Shown here piece after piece: positions 31,286 through 43,208 of a DNA stretch of 64,000 nt. This DNA comes from Cohnella panacarvi Gsoil 349. GTDB taxonomy: Bacteria; Bacillota; Bacilli; Paenibacillales; Paenibacillaceae. The stretch lies in the NCBI RefSeq assembly GCF_000515335.1, contig NZ_KI911563.1, positions 2,368,355-2,432,354 of the forward strand. The letters are read 5' to 3'. The stretch's first letter is position 1. The number at the start of each line of letters is the position of its first letter. The notes under the pieces were generated by a model. That model did not search any database. It saw nothing but the letters and a program-made list of their open reading frames with translations, and was not told where the DNA came from. Position numbers and translations under genes: made by a program.

Positions 31286-32693
31286 GATCGATGACCACCC
31301 TTTTCCTCGTTTCCTTCGCGAACATCTTGCCCGGGTTAAGCAGATTGTCCGGATCGAACGCCGTCTTGATTCCTTTCATCAGTTCGACCCCCGCCGCCCC
31401 GACTTTCCATTCCAGGAACGGCGACTTCACGAGCCCTACGCCATGTTCGCCCGTAATCGTGCCTCCGAGCTCGATGGCCGCCGCGAAAATGTCCTCGAAC
31501 GCCTGCTCGACGCGATGTACCTCTTCCTTGTCCCGCGCGTCCGTCGTCGCGGTCGGGTGCAGATTGCCGTCTCCCGCATGTCCGAACGTGGCGATCGACA
31601 CGCCGTATTTCGCGGCGATTTCGTTGATGCGCAACACCATGTCGGCAATGCGCGAGCGCGGAACCGTCGCGTCCTCGAGAATCGTCGTCGGGCGCAGCCG
31701 GGCGAGCGCCGTGAATGCGCTGCGCCGTGCCGTAAGCAGCTTCTCCGCTTGCTCGCGGCTTTCCGCGATGTCGATCCGATCGGCCCCCTCCGAAGCGCAA
31801 ATGTCCTTGATCCGTTCGATGTCCCGTTCCACGGTTGCCGACTCTCCGTCTTGCTCGATGAGCAGAATCGCCGCCATATCGCGCGGCAGCCCCAGCTTCG
31901 CGAAGTCGTCGACGACCCGAATCGTCGGATTGTCCATAATCTCGAGCGTCGCGGGTATGATGCGCGATCCGACGATTCTGGAGACGGTTCTCGCCGCGCC
32001 GTATATATCCTTGTACATCGCAAGCATCGTCTTCTTGCTCTCCGGCGGCGGAACCAGCCTCAACGTCGCTTCCGTCACGATCGCCAGCGTCCCCTCCGAA
32101 CCGACGAGCAGCTTGGTCAGATCGTAGCCGGCGACGTCCTTCATCAGCTTGCCGCCGGTGCGAATGATCTCGCCGCTCGCCAGCACCGCTTCGAGCCCGA
32201 TGACGTAATCTTTGGTCGTCCCGTATTTCAACCCGCGCAATCCGCCCGAGCACTCCGCGATATTGCCGCCGATCGTCGATATTCTCATGCTGCTCGGATC
32301 GGGCGGGTAGAACAGTCCCATCGATTCGACATGCGCCGTGAAGTCCGCCGTAATTACGCCGGGCTGGACCGTCGCCGTCAAGTTATCCGCGTCGACCTCG
32401 CGGATGCGATTCATCCGGTGCATGACCATGACGATTCCTCCTTGGATAGGAACCGTCCCTCCGCACAGATTAGATCCTGAGCCTCTAGGCACGATCGGCA
32501 CCCGGTGCGCGGAAAGCACCTTCATGATTTCCGACACTTGCTCCGTACTCTCCGGATAGATGACTCCGTCAGGCATATGCTGCAACATCGGCGTCCCGTC
32601 GTAAGAATGCGCCACGAGCGATTCCCGATCGTCTCTGAAATGTCTCTGCCCTACGATCTGCCGCAATTGCCTAGCAACGGCTGGTTCCAGCAC
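31278..32693 (-). CDS. glcD: glycolate/D-lactate oxidase FAD subunit
   Basis: The 471-residue flavoprotein has the vanillyl-alcohol-oxidase-type FAD domain (VPIVPRGSGSNLCGGTVPI, GNIAECSGGLRGLKYGTTKDYV) and the FAD-oxidase C-terminal domain ending in GTITGEHGVGLVKSPFL. It oxidises glycolate or D-lactate at the membrane with GlcF. GTG 32693 has AGGAGGGG 5 nt upstream. The divergent GntR regulator and a palindrome in the shared control region suggest substrate-responsive control. Proximity to murQ makes D-lactate attractive but unproven. Confidence 0.92.
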   Translation of the reverse strand: MLEPAVARQLRQIVGQRHFRDDRESLVAHSYDGTPMLQHMPDGVIYPESTEQVSEIMKVLSAHRVPIVPRGSGSNLCGGTVPIQGGIVMVMHRMNRIREVDADNLTATVQPGVITADFTAHVESMGLFYPPDPSSMRISTIGGNIAECSGGLRGLKYGTTKDYVIGLEAVLASGEIIRTGGKLMKDVAGYDLTKLLVGSEGTLAIVTEATLRLVPPPESKKTMLAMYKDIYGAARTVSRIVGSRIIPATLEIMDNPTIRVVDDFAKLGLPRDMAAILLIEQDGESATVERDIERIKDICASEGADRIDIAESREQAEKLLTARRSAFTALARLRPTTILEDATVPRSRIADMVLRINEIAAKYGVSIATFGHAGDGNLHPTATTDARDKEEVHRVEQAFEDIFAAAIELGGTITGEHGVGLVKSPFLEWKVGAAGVELMKGIKTAFDPDNLLNPGKMFAKETRKRVVIDRG

Positions 32694-32716
32694 CTGTACC
32701 CCTCCTATGTTGTCAG

Positions 32717-32729
32717 GTCATCTGATGAC
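32717..32729. promoter_or_regulatory. perfect palindrome, candidate GntR operator
   Basis: GTCATCTGATGAC is perfectly symmetric, typical of FadR/GntR operators. It lies just downstream of the likely glcD start point, so binding there would block transcription. Confidence 0.65.
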
Positions 32730-32738
32730 TTTGGGTTC

Positions 32739-32767
32739 ATTATAGGTTACTTTTATAGTATTGTATA
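32739..32767 (-). promoter_or_regulatory. promoter of glcDF
   Basis: On the minus strand TATAAT (32739-32744) and a weak -35 TATACA (32762-32767) are separated by 17 bp, with the palindrome 10 bp further downstream. Confidence 0.6.
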
Positions 32768-32808
32768 GATATTAGATTGTGGGACAAGCGACTTGTCGGA
32801 GGCTGGAT

Positions 32809-33528
32809 ATGCGTCATATGAAAATCGAAACACCCAAAGGACACGAACTGGTCGCGGAGGACATCCTTCGCCGCATACGGGAAGGCGAATGGCAGCCGGG
32901 CCAGCGGCTTCCTTCCGTCGTAGAGCTGGCCGAAGCTTACGGCGTCGGCCGCTCGACGATTCGCGAAGCGGCGAGCGCGCTGAAAGCGATGGGCTGGCTG
33001 GACGTACGGCACGGCGGAGGAACTTTCGTCCGAGCGGAACTGCCTGACGAGTCCGGCAAAGGTAAAGGCGGAAGCTCGCTGTTTCAGGACGCCGAATCGT
33101 TGATCGAGCTGCTCGAGGTACGCCGAACGTTAGAAATCGGAGCAGCCTCGCTCGCGGCGGAGCGCCGAACGTCCGCCGACATCGATAAGCTTCGCGCCTT
33201 GCTCGCAGCGATGGAGTCAAGCCTTGAGCAGGGAGATACGCTTGCGGGCGAACGGGCAGACGCGGAATTCCACATGACCCTTGCGGCGGCATCGGGAAAT
33301 TCGTTGCTCGCGCAGCTCATGGAATCGCTCTCCCACCGGTTCTCGGGTTCGATTCGCCAGACGAGGGAGCTCTGGTTTTACGGCGAGAAGGCGACGGCCG
33401 CACGTCTGCTCGCCGAGCATCGGTTGATCTTCCAAGCAATCGAAAATCGCGATAAGCAGCGCGCCGCGGCGTTGATCGCCGATCATCTCAGCAAAGTCGA
33501 GCAAGTCCTTCGCGAAGCGCTGCCGTAA
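32809..33528 (+). CDS. GntR/FadR-family regulator
   Basis: The 239-residue protein has an N-terminal winged helix (VAEDILRRIREGEWQPGQRL, GVGRSTIREAASALKAMGWL) and a C-terminal FCD helical ligand domain (EVRRTLEIGAASLAAERRT, ADAEFHMTLAAASGN, HRLIFQAIENRD). It is divergent from glcD and probably regulates glcDF by binding the palindrome at 32717-32729, in the manner of LldR/GlcC proteins that sense 2-hydroxy acids. ATG 32809 has GGAGG 6 nt upstream; upstream GTG 32779 does not. Confidence 0.9.
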   Translation: MRHMKIETPKGHELVAEDILRRIREGEWQPGQRLPSVVELAEAYGVGRSTIREAASALKAMGWLDVRHGGGTFVRAELPDESGKGKGGSSLFQDAESLIELLEVRRTLEIGAASLAAERRTSADIDKLRALLAAMESSLEQGDTLAGERADAEFHMTLAAASGNSLLAQLMESLSHRFSGSIRQTRELWFYGEKATAARLLAEHRLIFQAIENRDKQRAAALIADHLSKVEQVLREALP

Positions 33529-33636
33529 GAAGAATGAAACCTCGGCACCTTCCTTCGCCAACCTGTTTTTGCATTTTGACCGGATCCGCGCTGAATGGTT
33601 GTGACAAACTCGACTGAGCGTGCGATAGACGCCACA

Positions 33637-33820
33637 AATAACAACGATACGCAGCTATTTCCTCTGTAGGGGTCCCATTATCGTCAAATAACAGCGATTC
33701 GCAGTTACTTTGGCCCCTTTTCTATCGAATCGCACGGTTTCGTTAGAATAACTATCGATCTGTTGTTATTTTCAATTTGTTGCTTTATATCCCGAATATA
33801 ACTATTGATTTGTTGTTATT
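33637..33820 (+). repeat. intergenic box array 3
   Basis: Four boxes begin at about 33637, 33687, 33747 and 33797, with spacing 50/60/50. The first two read AATAACA(A/G)CGAT(A/T)CGCAG(C/T)TA, the last two AATAAC (or TATAAC) TAT(C/T)GAT(C/T)TG, then TTGTTATT. The convergent 379-bp gap between the GntR gene and eno holds nothing else except the eno terminator. Confidence 0.85.
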
Positions 33821-33841
33821 TGTTCGAAATTCCTCGCAGAA

Positions 33842-33883
33842 AAAGGACCAAGCCGTGCGTCGATCGCCGCAGCTTGGTCCTTT
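33842..33883 (-). terminator. terminator of the glycolytic operon
   Basis: AAAGGACCAAGC and GCTTGGTCCTTT form a perfect 12-bp stem around an 18-nt loop, 25 bp after the eno stop, and are followed by TTCT on the minus strand. Confidence 0.9.
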
Positions 33884-33907
33884 GCCGTTCCGAGGTTTCG
33901 TCCCCGA

Positions 33908-35426
<1,519 letters not shown>

Positions 35427-36959
35427 TCAAACCAACGACTTGCCTGTCATTTCCTTCGGTTGAGGCAGTTGCATCAGCTTCAGCAGCGTCGGAGCGACGT
35501 CGGCCAGGATGCCGCCTTCGCGAAGGTTATGGCCGGCTTGCGTTATAATGCATGGAACCGGGTTCGTCGTGTGAGCCGTGAACGGACGCCCGTTGTCGTC
35601 AATGACCATGTCGCCGTTGCCGTGGTCCGCGATGATGACGGCTACGCCGCCTTTCGCGATGACCGCGTCGACGACTTTGCCAAGGCATTCGTCCGTCGCT
35701 TCGACCGCCTTGATCGTCGGCTCCAGCATGCCGGAGTGGCCGACCATATCGACGTTGGCGAAGTTAAGGATGATAGCGTCGTGTTTATCCGCTTCGATCT
35801 CCTGGACCGCCGCTTCGGCAACCTCGTACGCGCTCATTTCCGGTTGAAGGTCATACGTCGCGACTTTAGGCGAATTGATCAGAATGCGCGTCTCGCCGTC
35901 CAGCACGTGATCGCGTCCGCCGCTAAAGAAGAAAGTGACGTGCGGATACTTCTCCGTCTCGGCAATGCGCAATTGCTTCTTGCCCTGTTGAACGAACACT
36001 TCGCCAAGCGTATTGTCGAGTTCCTTCGGCTTGTAAGCCACGAGCCCGCCGATCGTCTCCGCGAACAGCGTCATGCAGACGAAGTACAGCTTGCTTGGAG
36101 CGCCGGGACCGCGATCGAAACCGCGGAAATCGTCGTTCGTGAATACTTGCGACAGCTGAATCGCGCGGTCGGGACGGAAATTGAAGAAGATGACCGCGTC
36201 CTCGGACTCTACCAGCGCATTCGGTTTGCCGCTTGCGTCCACGATTACTGTAGGCACGAAGAACTCGTCGTATACGTTGTTCGCGTAAGATTCTTTCACC
36301 GCTGCTACCGCATCGGTTGCCGCAGGACCCTCTCCGTAAACCATGGCGCGGTAGGACTTCTCTACGCGATCCCAGCGCTTGTCGCGGTCCATCGCGTAGT
36401 AGCGGCCTTGAACCGTCGCCAGCGTACCGACGCCGACCTCTTTGATCTTATCCTGCAGCTGCTGCAGGAAACTAACGCCGCTGTCCGGAGCGACGTCGCG
36501 TCCGTCGAGGAACGCATGGATGTAAACTTCGTTAAGCTCTTCCTTCTTCGCCAGGTCAAGCAGCGCGAAGAGATGATCGATGTGGCTATGAACGCCGCCG
36601 TTCGAAAGCAAGCCGTACAGATGAAGCTTCTTGCCGTTCGATTTGGCATGGCGCACCGCGCCGACCAACGTCTCGTTCGCGTAAAAATCCTGGTCGCGAA
36701 TCGACTTCGTAATCCGCGTCAAGTCTTGATAGACGATTCGTCCCGCGCCGATGTTCAGGTGGCCGACTTCGGAGTTGCCCATCTGTCCTTCCGGCAGACC
36801 GACGGCTTCGCCGCATGCGGTAAGCGTCGTGTGCGGGAACGTGTTCCAATAACGATCGTAGTTCGGCTTCTTCGCTTGGGCGACGGCATTGCCGTGCGTC
36901 TCATCGCGGAGGCCGAAGCCGTCGAGAATAATAAGCGCAACCGGTTTAGGTGCTGACAT
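35427..36959 (-). CDS. gpmI: 2,3-bisphosphoglycerate-independent phosphoglycerate mutase
   Basis: The 510-residue manganese enzyme interconverts 3- and 2-phosphoglycerate through a phosphoserine. [16 protein letters not shown] carries the first metal Asp; [20 protein letters not shown] carries the nucleophilic Ser; [15 protein letters not shown] carries later ligands. In spore formers its Mn/pH dependence helps accumulate 3-PGA in the forespore. It starts one base after the tpiA stop region, so the genes are cotranscribed. Confidence 0.98.
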   Translation of the reverse strand: MSAPKPVALIILDGFGLRDETHGNAVAQAKKPNYDRYWNTFPHTTLTACGEAVGLPEGQMGNSEVGHLNIGAGRIVYQDLTRITKSIRDQDFYANETLVGAVRHAKSNGKKLHLYGLLSNGGVHSHIDHLFALLDLAKKEELNEVYIHAFLDGRDVAPDSGVSFLQQLQDKIKEVGVGTLATVQGRYYAMDRDKRWDRVEKSYRAMVYGEGPAATDAVAAVKESYANNVYDEFFVPTVIVDASGKPNALVESEDAVIFFNFRPDRAIQLSQVFTNDDFRGFDRGPGAPSKLYFVCMTLFAETIGGLVAYKPKELDNTLGEVFVQQGKKQLRIAETEKYPHVTFFFSGGRDHVLDGETRILINSPKVATYDLQPEMSAYEVAEAAVQEIEADKHDAIILNFANVDMVGHSGMLEPTIKAVEATDECLGKVVDAVIAKGGVAVIIADHGNGDMVIDDNGRPFTAHTTNPVPCIITQAGHNLREGGILADVAPTLLKLMQLPQPKEMTGKSLV

Positions 36960-36960
36960 C

Positions 36961-37728
<768 letters not shown>

Positions 37729-38910
37729 CTATTTGTCGTTCAGCGCGACTACGCCAGGAAGAGCTTTGCCTTCCATGAACTCCAGCGATGCGCCGCCGCC
37801 CGTCGAGATATGATCCATCTTATCGGCCAGCTTGAACTTCTCGGCCGCCGCAGCGGAGTCGCCGCCGCCGATAACCGTGTAACCCGCCGTCGTCGCGCAA
37901 GCTTGCGCGACCGCGCGCGTGCCGTTCGCGAAGTCGTCGACTTCGAATACGCCCATCGGTCCGTTCCAGACGACCAGCTTGGAGTTCTTGATGACTTCCG
38001 CGTAAATCTCGCGCGTCTTCGGACCGATGTCGACGCCTTCCTTGTGCGAAGGAATGCCGTCGACTCCGACGATGTCCATGTTGACGGCTTCTTTGAAGCT
38101 TTCGGATACGATGATATCGACCGGCAGCAGGAAGTTCTTGCCGAGCTTCTTCGCCTTCTCCATGAATTCGAGCACGAGGTCGAGCTTGGAATTGTCGCAC
38201 AGCGACAGGCCGATTTCATGGCCTTGCGCTTTGAAGAACGTATAAGACAAGCCGCCGCCGATGATGATGTTGTCGGCGATTTCGATCATTTTGTTGATGA
38301 CGTCGATTTTATCCTTGACCTTGGAGCCGCCGACGATCGCGGTGAAAGGACGCTCGGGGTTGTTCAGCGCTTTGCCGAGCACGTCGAGCTCTTTCTCCAT
38401 CAGCAAGCCGGATACGGCAGGAAGATGATGAGCGACGCCTTCCGTCGAAGCATGCGCGCGGTGAGCCGCGCCGAATGCGTCGTTCACGTAAAGGTCGGCG
38501 AGCTCTGCTAATGCTTTCGCCAGCGCCGGATCGTTCTTCTCTTCTCCTGCTTCGAAACGTACGTTCTCAAGCAGCAATACGTCTCCGTTGTTCAGTGCGT
38601 TGGCTTTCGCTTTGACCGCGGCGCCTACGACTTCATCTGCCTTAGCTACCGATTTGCCGAGCAATTCGGACAAGCGTGCGGCTACGGGCGTCAGGCGAAG
38701 GCCGTCTACCACTTCGCCGTTCGGACGACCAAGGTGGCTCGCCAGAATGATTTTCGCGCCGTTCTCGATTAAGTAGCGAATCGTCGGAAGCGTTTCGCGA
38801 ATGCGCGTATCGTCCGTAATCGCGCCGTTCTCGAGCGGAACGTTAAAGTCCACGCGAACGAGCACCTTTTTGCCGGCAACCTCAATATCTCTTACGCTTT
38901 TCTTATTCAA
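37729..38910 (-). CDS. pgk: phosphoglycerate kinase
   Basis: The 393-residue enzyme makes ATP from 1,3-bisphosphoglycerate. Motifs: [23 protein letters not shown], the hinge region [16 protein letters not shown] and C-terminal [12 protein letters not shown]. The start is TTG 38910, giving the usual N-terminus MNKKSVRD with GAGGAGG 6 nt upstream; a longer ATG start would add nine odd residues. It follows gap after a set of hairpins. Confidence 0.97.
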   Translation of the reverse strand: MNKKSVRDIEVAGKKVLVRVDFNVPLENGAITDDTRIRETLPTIRYLIENGAKIILASHLGRPNGEVVDGLRLTPVAARLSELLGKSVAKADEVVGAAVKAKANALNNGDVLLLENVRFEAGEEKNDPALAKALAELADLYVNDAFGAAHRAHASTEGVAHHLPAVSGLLMEKELDVLGKALNNPERPFTAIVGGSKVKDKIDVINKMIEIADNIIIGGGLSYTFFKAQGHEIGLSLCDNSKLDLVLEFMEKAKKLGKNFLLPVDIIVSESFKEAVNMDIVGVDGIPSHKEGVDIGPKTREIYAEVIKNSKLVVWNGPMGVFEVDDFANGTRAVAQACATTAGYTVIGGGDSAAAAEKFKLADKMDHISTGGGASLEFMEGKALPGVVALNDK

Positions 38911-38954
38911 GTACGACTCCTCCTCGGAAACTTCCATATCGCCTATCCATGAAG

Positions 38955-39020
38955 CAGGACACCCATGACGGGTGTCCGAGGGGCAACCCCCTCGAAATCC
39001 CCCTGCAAGAGGGGGTTTCG
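38955..39020 (-). promoter_or_regulatory. three consecutive hairpins between gap and pgk
   Basis: GGACACCC/GGGTGTCC, GAGGGG/CCCCTC and GAAATCCCCCT/AGAGGGGGTTTC follow one another with short loops. There is no T-run, so they are more likely mRNA stabilisers or processing sites than a terminator. Confidence 0.7.
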
Positions 39021-39039
39021 GGAGTTGCGCAATGCTATA

Positions 39040-40122
<1,083 letters not shown>

Positions 40123-40128
40123 CTATTG

Positions 40129-40313
40129 AATAACAACGATTTGCAGTTATTTCGCTTCCGGCAACTGTAGTCTTCGAAAATAACAACCTTTTGCAGTTAT
40201 TTCCCGATCACACGCCGGACTTACGCAATTTCAGTAGAAACAGCTATCGATTTGCAGTAATTTCGGAGGTTCGTAAACTTTCAGATGAAAATAACTGCCG
40301 ATTCGCCGTTATT
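40129..40313 (+). repeat. intergenic box array 4 (in the cggR-gap leader)
   Basis: Four boxes start at about 40129, 40179, 40239 and 40290 (spacing 50/60/51). Three have both arms, for example AATAACAACGATTTGCAG then TTATT, and AATAACTGCCGATTCGCC then GTTATT; the third is degenerate. They are inside the cggR-gap operon, so on the mRNA they are read as the complementary strand (also AAUAAC...GUUAUU, as the box is quasi-palindromic). Confidence 0.85.
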
Positions 40314-40331
40314 TCCTTCACGACGTCCGGG

Positions 40332-41354
40332 TTAGAGGTGCTTAAGCGCTTCTTCGGCGCCCGCTTCGTCCGTTACCAGCACGTCGTCGTGCCCGAACCG
40401 AACCACCGACGCGATGGCTTCGCCTTTGCTTCGTCCGCCAGCGATGCCGATTACGACACCCGCCGCTTCGATGTCCTCCAGCCGTAACCCCGCCGTGGCC
40501 ATCCGATGCACGACTTTGCCGCTGCGGTCGAAGTAGTAGCCGAACGCTTCCGCCAGCGCGCCGTCTTTAAGCAGCTCGTTCTTCGTCACGTCGCTAAGCT
40601 TGCGCCTTCCCGCCATCGTCATAGCGTCCCCGATCCCGTGGACGACGATCCTGGCGCTGCGGATCATGTCGACGACCTCGCGCACGTTAGGCTCTTGCAT
40701 GAGCGTCTGGTACGCTTCCTCACTAAGGTGGTCCGGCACGTGAAGCATCCGATACCGAGCTCCGGTGCGTTTAGCCAATTCCGCGGCGATCGTGTTCGCC
40801 TGGTAATCCACGCTTTCGCCAAGGCCTCCGCGAGCCGGTACGAACCAGTTATCGCGAAGCTGCGCCGGAGCCGTGAACTGCGAAGCCATTCTTGCCATCG
40901 TCGATCCGCCCATCACCGCAACGACATCTCCCGCGGATAAGCTTTCGCGCAACACTCGGCTGCCCGCACGCCCCAATTCGCGTTTGACATGATCGGAGAC
41001 GTCGGAGTCTCCCGGCACGATGACGACCCGCTTCAGCCCGAAAGCTTGACGAACCGCTTCTTCCAGGTCCGACAGTCCGAACACTTCCTTGACGATCGGC
41101 TCCATCTCTTCTACGAGTTGCCTTCCGGAGTCGCTTAACGTCATCCCGGAAGCACCGATCTCGAGCAGTCCTTGCGCGCGAAGCATCTCAAGCTCCGTCC
41201 GCAGCACCCGCTCCGTCAAGTCTACGCTGCTCGCCAGCGTACGGCGGCCGATCGTTCCCGTCACGAAGATGCGGCGCAGAATGTCGTATCTCTTCTCCAT
41301 CGTCTGGAGGATGTCGGGAATCAACTTCTTTTGAATGTCTACGATTTTTCGCAT
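40332..41354 (-). CDS. cggR: central glycolytic genes regulator
   Basis: The 340-residue SorC/DeoR-type repressor has an N-terminal winged helix (ILRRIFVTGTIGRRTLASSV, ERVLRTELEMLRAQGLL) and a sugar-phosphate domain (VMGGSTMARMA, HGIGDAMTMAGRR, GIAGGRSKGEAIASVV). CggR represses the gap operon and is released by fructose-1,6-bisphosphate. As first gene it is autoregulated. Two direct repeats just downstream of its promoter match the operator layout known from B. subtilis. Confidence 0.95.
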   Translation of the reverse strand: MRKIVDIQKKLIPDILQTMEKRYDILRRIFVTGTIGRRTLASSVDLTERVLRTELEMLRAQGLLEIGASGMTLSDSGRQLVEEMEPIVKEVFGLSDLEEAVRQAFGLKRVVIVPGDSDVSDHVKRELGRAGSRVLRESLSAGDVVAVMGGSTMARMASQFTAPAQLRDNWFVPARGGLGESVDYQANTIAAELAKRTGARYRMLHVPDHLSEEAYQTLMQEPNVREVVDMIRSARIVVHGIGDAMTMAGRRKLSDVTKNELLKDGALAEAFGYYFDRSGKVVHRMATAGLRLEDIEAAGVVIGIAGGRSKGEAIASVVRFGHDDVLVTDEAGAEEALKHL

Positions 41355-41422
41355 GGATCCGCGTTTCCTCCCGGAGAGTCAATCCTCGGCAATCATGCGA
41401 TGCGATTCGCTGGTCGCGAATC

Positions 41423-41452
41423 GTCCCACCATTACTCTTTAAGTCCCACCAT
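41423..41452 (-). promoter_or_regulatory. CggR operator candidate, two direct repeats
   Basis: GTCCCACCAT occurs at 41423-41432 and 41443-41452 (minus strand ATGGTGGGAC), exactly 20 bp apart, that is two helical turns. The position right after the -10 matches repression by blocking elongation. Confidence 0.75.
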
Positions 41453-41453
41453 C

Positions 41454-41482
41454 ATTTTAACGAAAATCCCGGAACGATGCAA
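41454..41482 (-). promoter_or_regulatory. promoter of the cggR-gap operon
   Basis: On the minus strand TTGCAT (41477-41482) and TAAAAT (41454-41459) are 17 bp apart. Confidence 0.7.
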
Positions 41483-41580
41483 CAGAAACGTACACGATTT
41501 TCACAAATTTACACGCTCATGCTTACTTGATTTTACACCACGGATGAACTATAATACTTTTTGCTGTCCTGTTTGGATGT

Positions 41581-41655
41581 GCGCCCGTGGTCCAACGGAT
41601 ATGACGTAGGCCTCCGGAGCCTGAGATCGAGGTTCGATTCCTCGCGGGCGCGCCA
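41581..41655 (+). tRNA. tRNA-Arg(CCG)
   Basis: The 75-nt gene folds as a cloverleaf: acceptor GCGCCCG/CGGGCGC, anticodon arm GGCCTCCGGAGCC with anticodon CCG (reads CGG), T arm GAGGTTCGATTCCTC and encoded CCA. It stands alone. Confidence 0.97.
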
Positions 41656-41730
41656 ATTGCCTTCCGCGCTTCATGCGCATCAACCATTATCCTACAATAT
41701 ATCTTCGACCGATTCATTCGGCTTAGCACG

Positions 41731-41776
41731 GGCTGTACCTTAGTTGTTATACGACGACCTTAGGTACGGCCTTTAT
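41731..41776 (+). terminator. terminator of the tRNA-Arg gene
   Basis: GGCTGTACCT and AGGTACGGCC pair (one G-U) around a 21-nt loop and are followed by TTTATT. Confidence 0.7.
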
Positions 41777-41790
41777 TCTGCTCGCAATGA

Positions 41791-41818
41791 AGAAACCGCC
41801 CTCGAGAGGGCGGTTTCT
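41791..41818 (-). terminator. terminator of the FN3 gene
   Basis: Perfect palindrome AGAAACCGCCCT...AGGGCGGTTTCT with CGAG centre, 19 bp beyond the stop codon of the 41837-42265 gene. It could serve both strands. Confidence 0.8.
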
Positions 41819-41836
41819 GTTCGCTTACGGCGAATT

Positions 41837-42265
41837 TTAATACGGCACCGCATAAGTTGGTTTGGACTTGCTTGACTCCTCTGCCTTCCCATTGGTAATC
41901 CTTACTGCCGATACCTTGAACTCGTAAGTTTCGCCTACAGGAAGATTCACCGTGTACCCGCGATAGGCATTTGCGCTTACTTTGGTAGGCACGGTTGCGC
42001 TAAAGCCCGTTTCCGTCGTATATCTGCGATACACAACGTAATGATCAATCTTGCTGGTCGTGGTAGGCATCCATGTAAGAGTGGCTTGCGATTGTCCCGG
42101 CATGGCCACCAAATTCGTCGGCGGATAAACAATCGACGGAACTTGCGCGTTTCCCGAAGCTCCGGCTTGCTTGGAAGCGCCGGCGACCATGGTGCATGCA
42201 ATCAAAAGCGCGATCAATAGGATCTTGCCCATCCGACCGGATGCGCATCTCATAGCGAGCATCAT
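41837..42265 (-). CDS. small exported protein with one fibronectin type III domain
   Basis: The 142-residue protein has a signal peptide (MGKILLIALLIACTMVAGAS) and one FN3 domain (PPTNLVAMPGQSQATLTWMP, YVVYRRYTTETGF, VGETYEFKVSAV). Nothing else is attached, so it is probably an extracellular accessory or matrix protein. AAAGGAGG lies 6 nt before the ATG. A second, similar small FN3 protein is 64 bp upstream; the pair arose by duplication or forms one module. Confidence 0.8.
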   Translation of the reverse strand: MMLAMRCASGRMGKILLIALLIACTMVAGASKQAGASGNAQVPSIVYPPTNLVAMPGQSQATLTWMPTTTSKIDHYVVYRRYTTETGFSATVPTKVSANAYRGYTVNLPVGETYEFKVSAVRITNGKAEESSKSKPTYAVPY

Positions 42266-42329
42266 TCTTTTCCTCCTTTCCGAACATTCGGATAAATCCT
42301 ATTCATTGCGTATCTACAGGAGGAAAGAA

Positions 42330-42776
42330 TCAAGGCGCATTCTTAGGGAACGCGTATACGGAAGCCGAGGGCAGCGATTGCAAGTTGTTCGAGTTAACGG
42401 CTTTGACTCTGAATTCATAGGAAGTGTTGTCGATATACAACCCTCCGATTGTCGTGCCGAGATAAGCGGTAGCGCTGTTGATGGTCACGGATGTCCAAGG
42501 ATTCGTTCCGCCTGGGCTTTCCTCTCTGTACTGCACGATATATTTCGTAATATTCGTTTCAGGCGGCGCGTTCCATGTCAGCTTAACAGCGCCGTAAAGC
42601 GGCGTAGGACTCAAGCCCGTAGGCTGACTAGGAATTCCCGTGATAACGGGCACGGGCGCTCCCGAGGACGCGAAGGCGGAACTCGGAACCATGCTAAGGA
42701 TGAGACTGGCGGCGAGAAGCGCGAACAATACGATTTTACCCAATAGATTGCCTTTCGTAACGCTTAAAGTAGACAT
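42330..42776 (-). CDS. small exported protein with one fibronectin type III domain
   Basis: The 148-residue protein has a signal peptide (LLGKIVLFALLAASLILSMV, cleavage near AFAS) and one FN3 domain (QPTGLSPTPLYGAVKLTWNA, YIVQYREESPGG, DNTSYEFRVKAVNS). ATG 42776 is favoured over 42782 because GGGGA lies 7 nt before it. It is the first gene of the FN3 pair; a long structured leader precedes it. Confidence 0.8.
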   Translation of the reverse strand: MSTLSVTKGNLLGKIVLFALLAASLILSMVPSSAFASSGAPVPVITGIPSQPTGLSPTPLYGAVKLTWNAPPETNITKYIVQYREESPGGTNPWTSVTINSATAYLGTTIGGLYIDNTSYEFRVKAVNSNNLQSLPSASVYAFPKNAP

Positions 42777-42856
42777 GAACATTCCCCTTCCAGGGTTCTA
42801 TGACCCGATAAAATAATGGCAATACGATCTTGCTTCTTGTTCTCCGTCGATTCCTT

Positions 42857-42914
42857 ATCGAGCTTGCCTTACGGATCATGCCCGACTCGGGCAGAGGTTG
42901 GCGGCCCTCTCGAT
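42857..42914 (-). other. structured leader candidate upstream of the FN3 genes
   Basis: ATCGAG (42857-42862) can pair with CTCGAT (42909-42914), enclosing a perfect hairpin TGCCCGACTCGGGCA (42879-42893). The FN3 leader is about 250 bp. It does not match a riboswitch class I can name. The rest of the 432-bp gap contains a doubled TTGTATAATT motif (near 43020-43041) and the clpP promoter. Confidence 0.4.
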
Positions 42915-43137
42915 GCAATCACTTGTTTCGGAACATTACGGAATTGAATCGGCATTATTCCCCTCCCCTCTGGACTGCGAATCCGCCGAATGGCCGGTGC
43001 ATGATCATTATCTCATGTTTTTGTATAATTTTGTATAATTCGATCAAATTATATTATAAGAAATCTTCAAATGTTAATTTGCCAAAGTTTTCTTTATTCT
43101 GCCCCAAGCGGGTTGCGAAATAGGAGCAATTCGGTTC

Positions 43138-43154
43138 TTTGACGTTCTTTGACT
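43138..43154 (-). promoter_or_regulatory. CtsR operator of clpP
   Basis: On the minus strand AGTCAAAGAACGTCAAA gives two GTCAAA heptads with a 3-bp gap, the CtsR box. It overlaps the clpP -35, so CtsR would repress clpP until heat or protein stress. Confidence 0.85.
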
Positions 43155-43177
43155 TTTGTTTGAGATTTCGCTATGAT
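43149..43177 (+). promoter_or_regulatory. clpP promoter
   Basis: TTGACT (43149-43154) and TATGAT (43172-43177) are 17 bp apart; the start point would be near 43185, about 25 nt from the clpP ATG. Confidence 0.8.
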
Positions 43178-43208
43178 AAGAAAACCAAATCCTGAGGAGG
43201 GACGTCTA

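Noticed and set aside
41581-41655. tRNA-Arg as an integration site
   Set aside because: No repeat of its 3' end occurs in the window and flanking genes are core.
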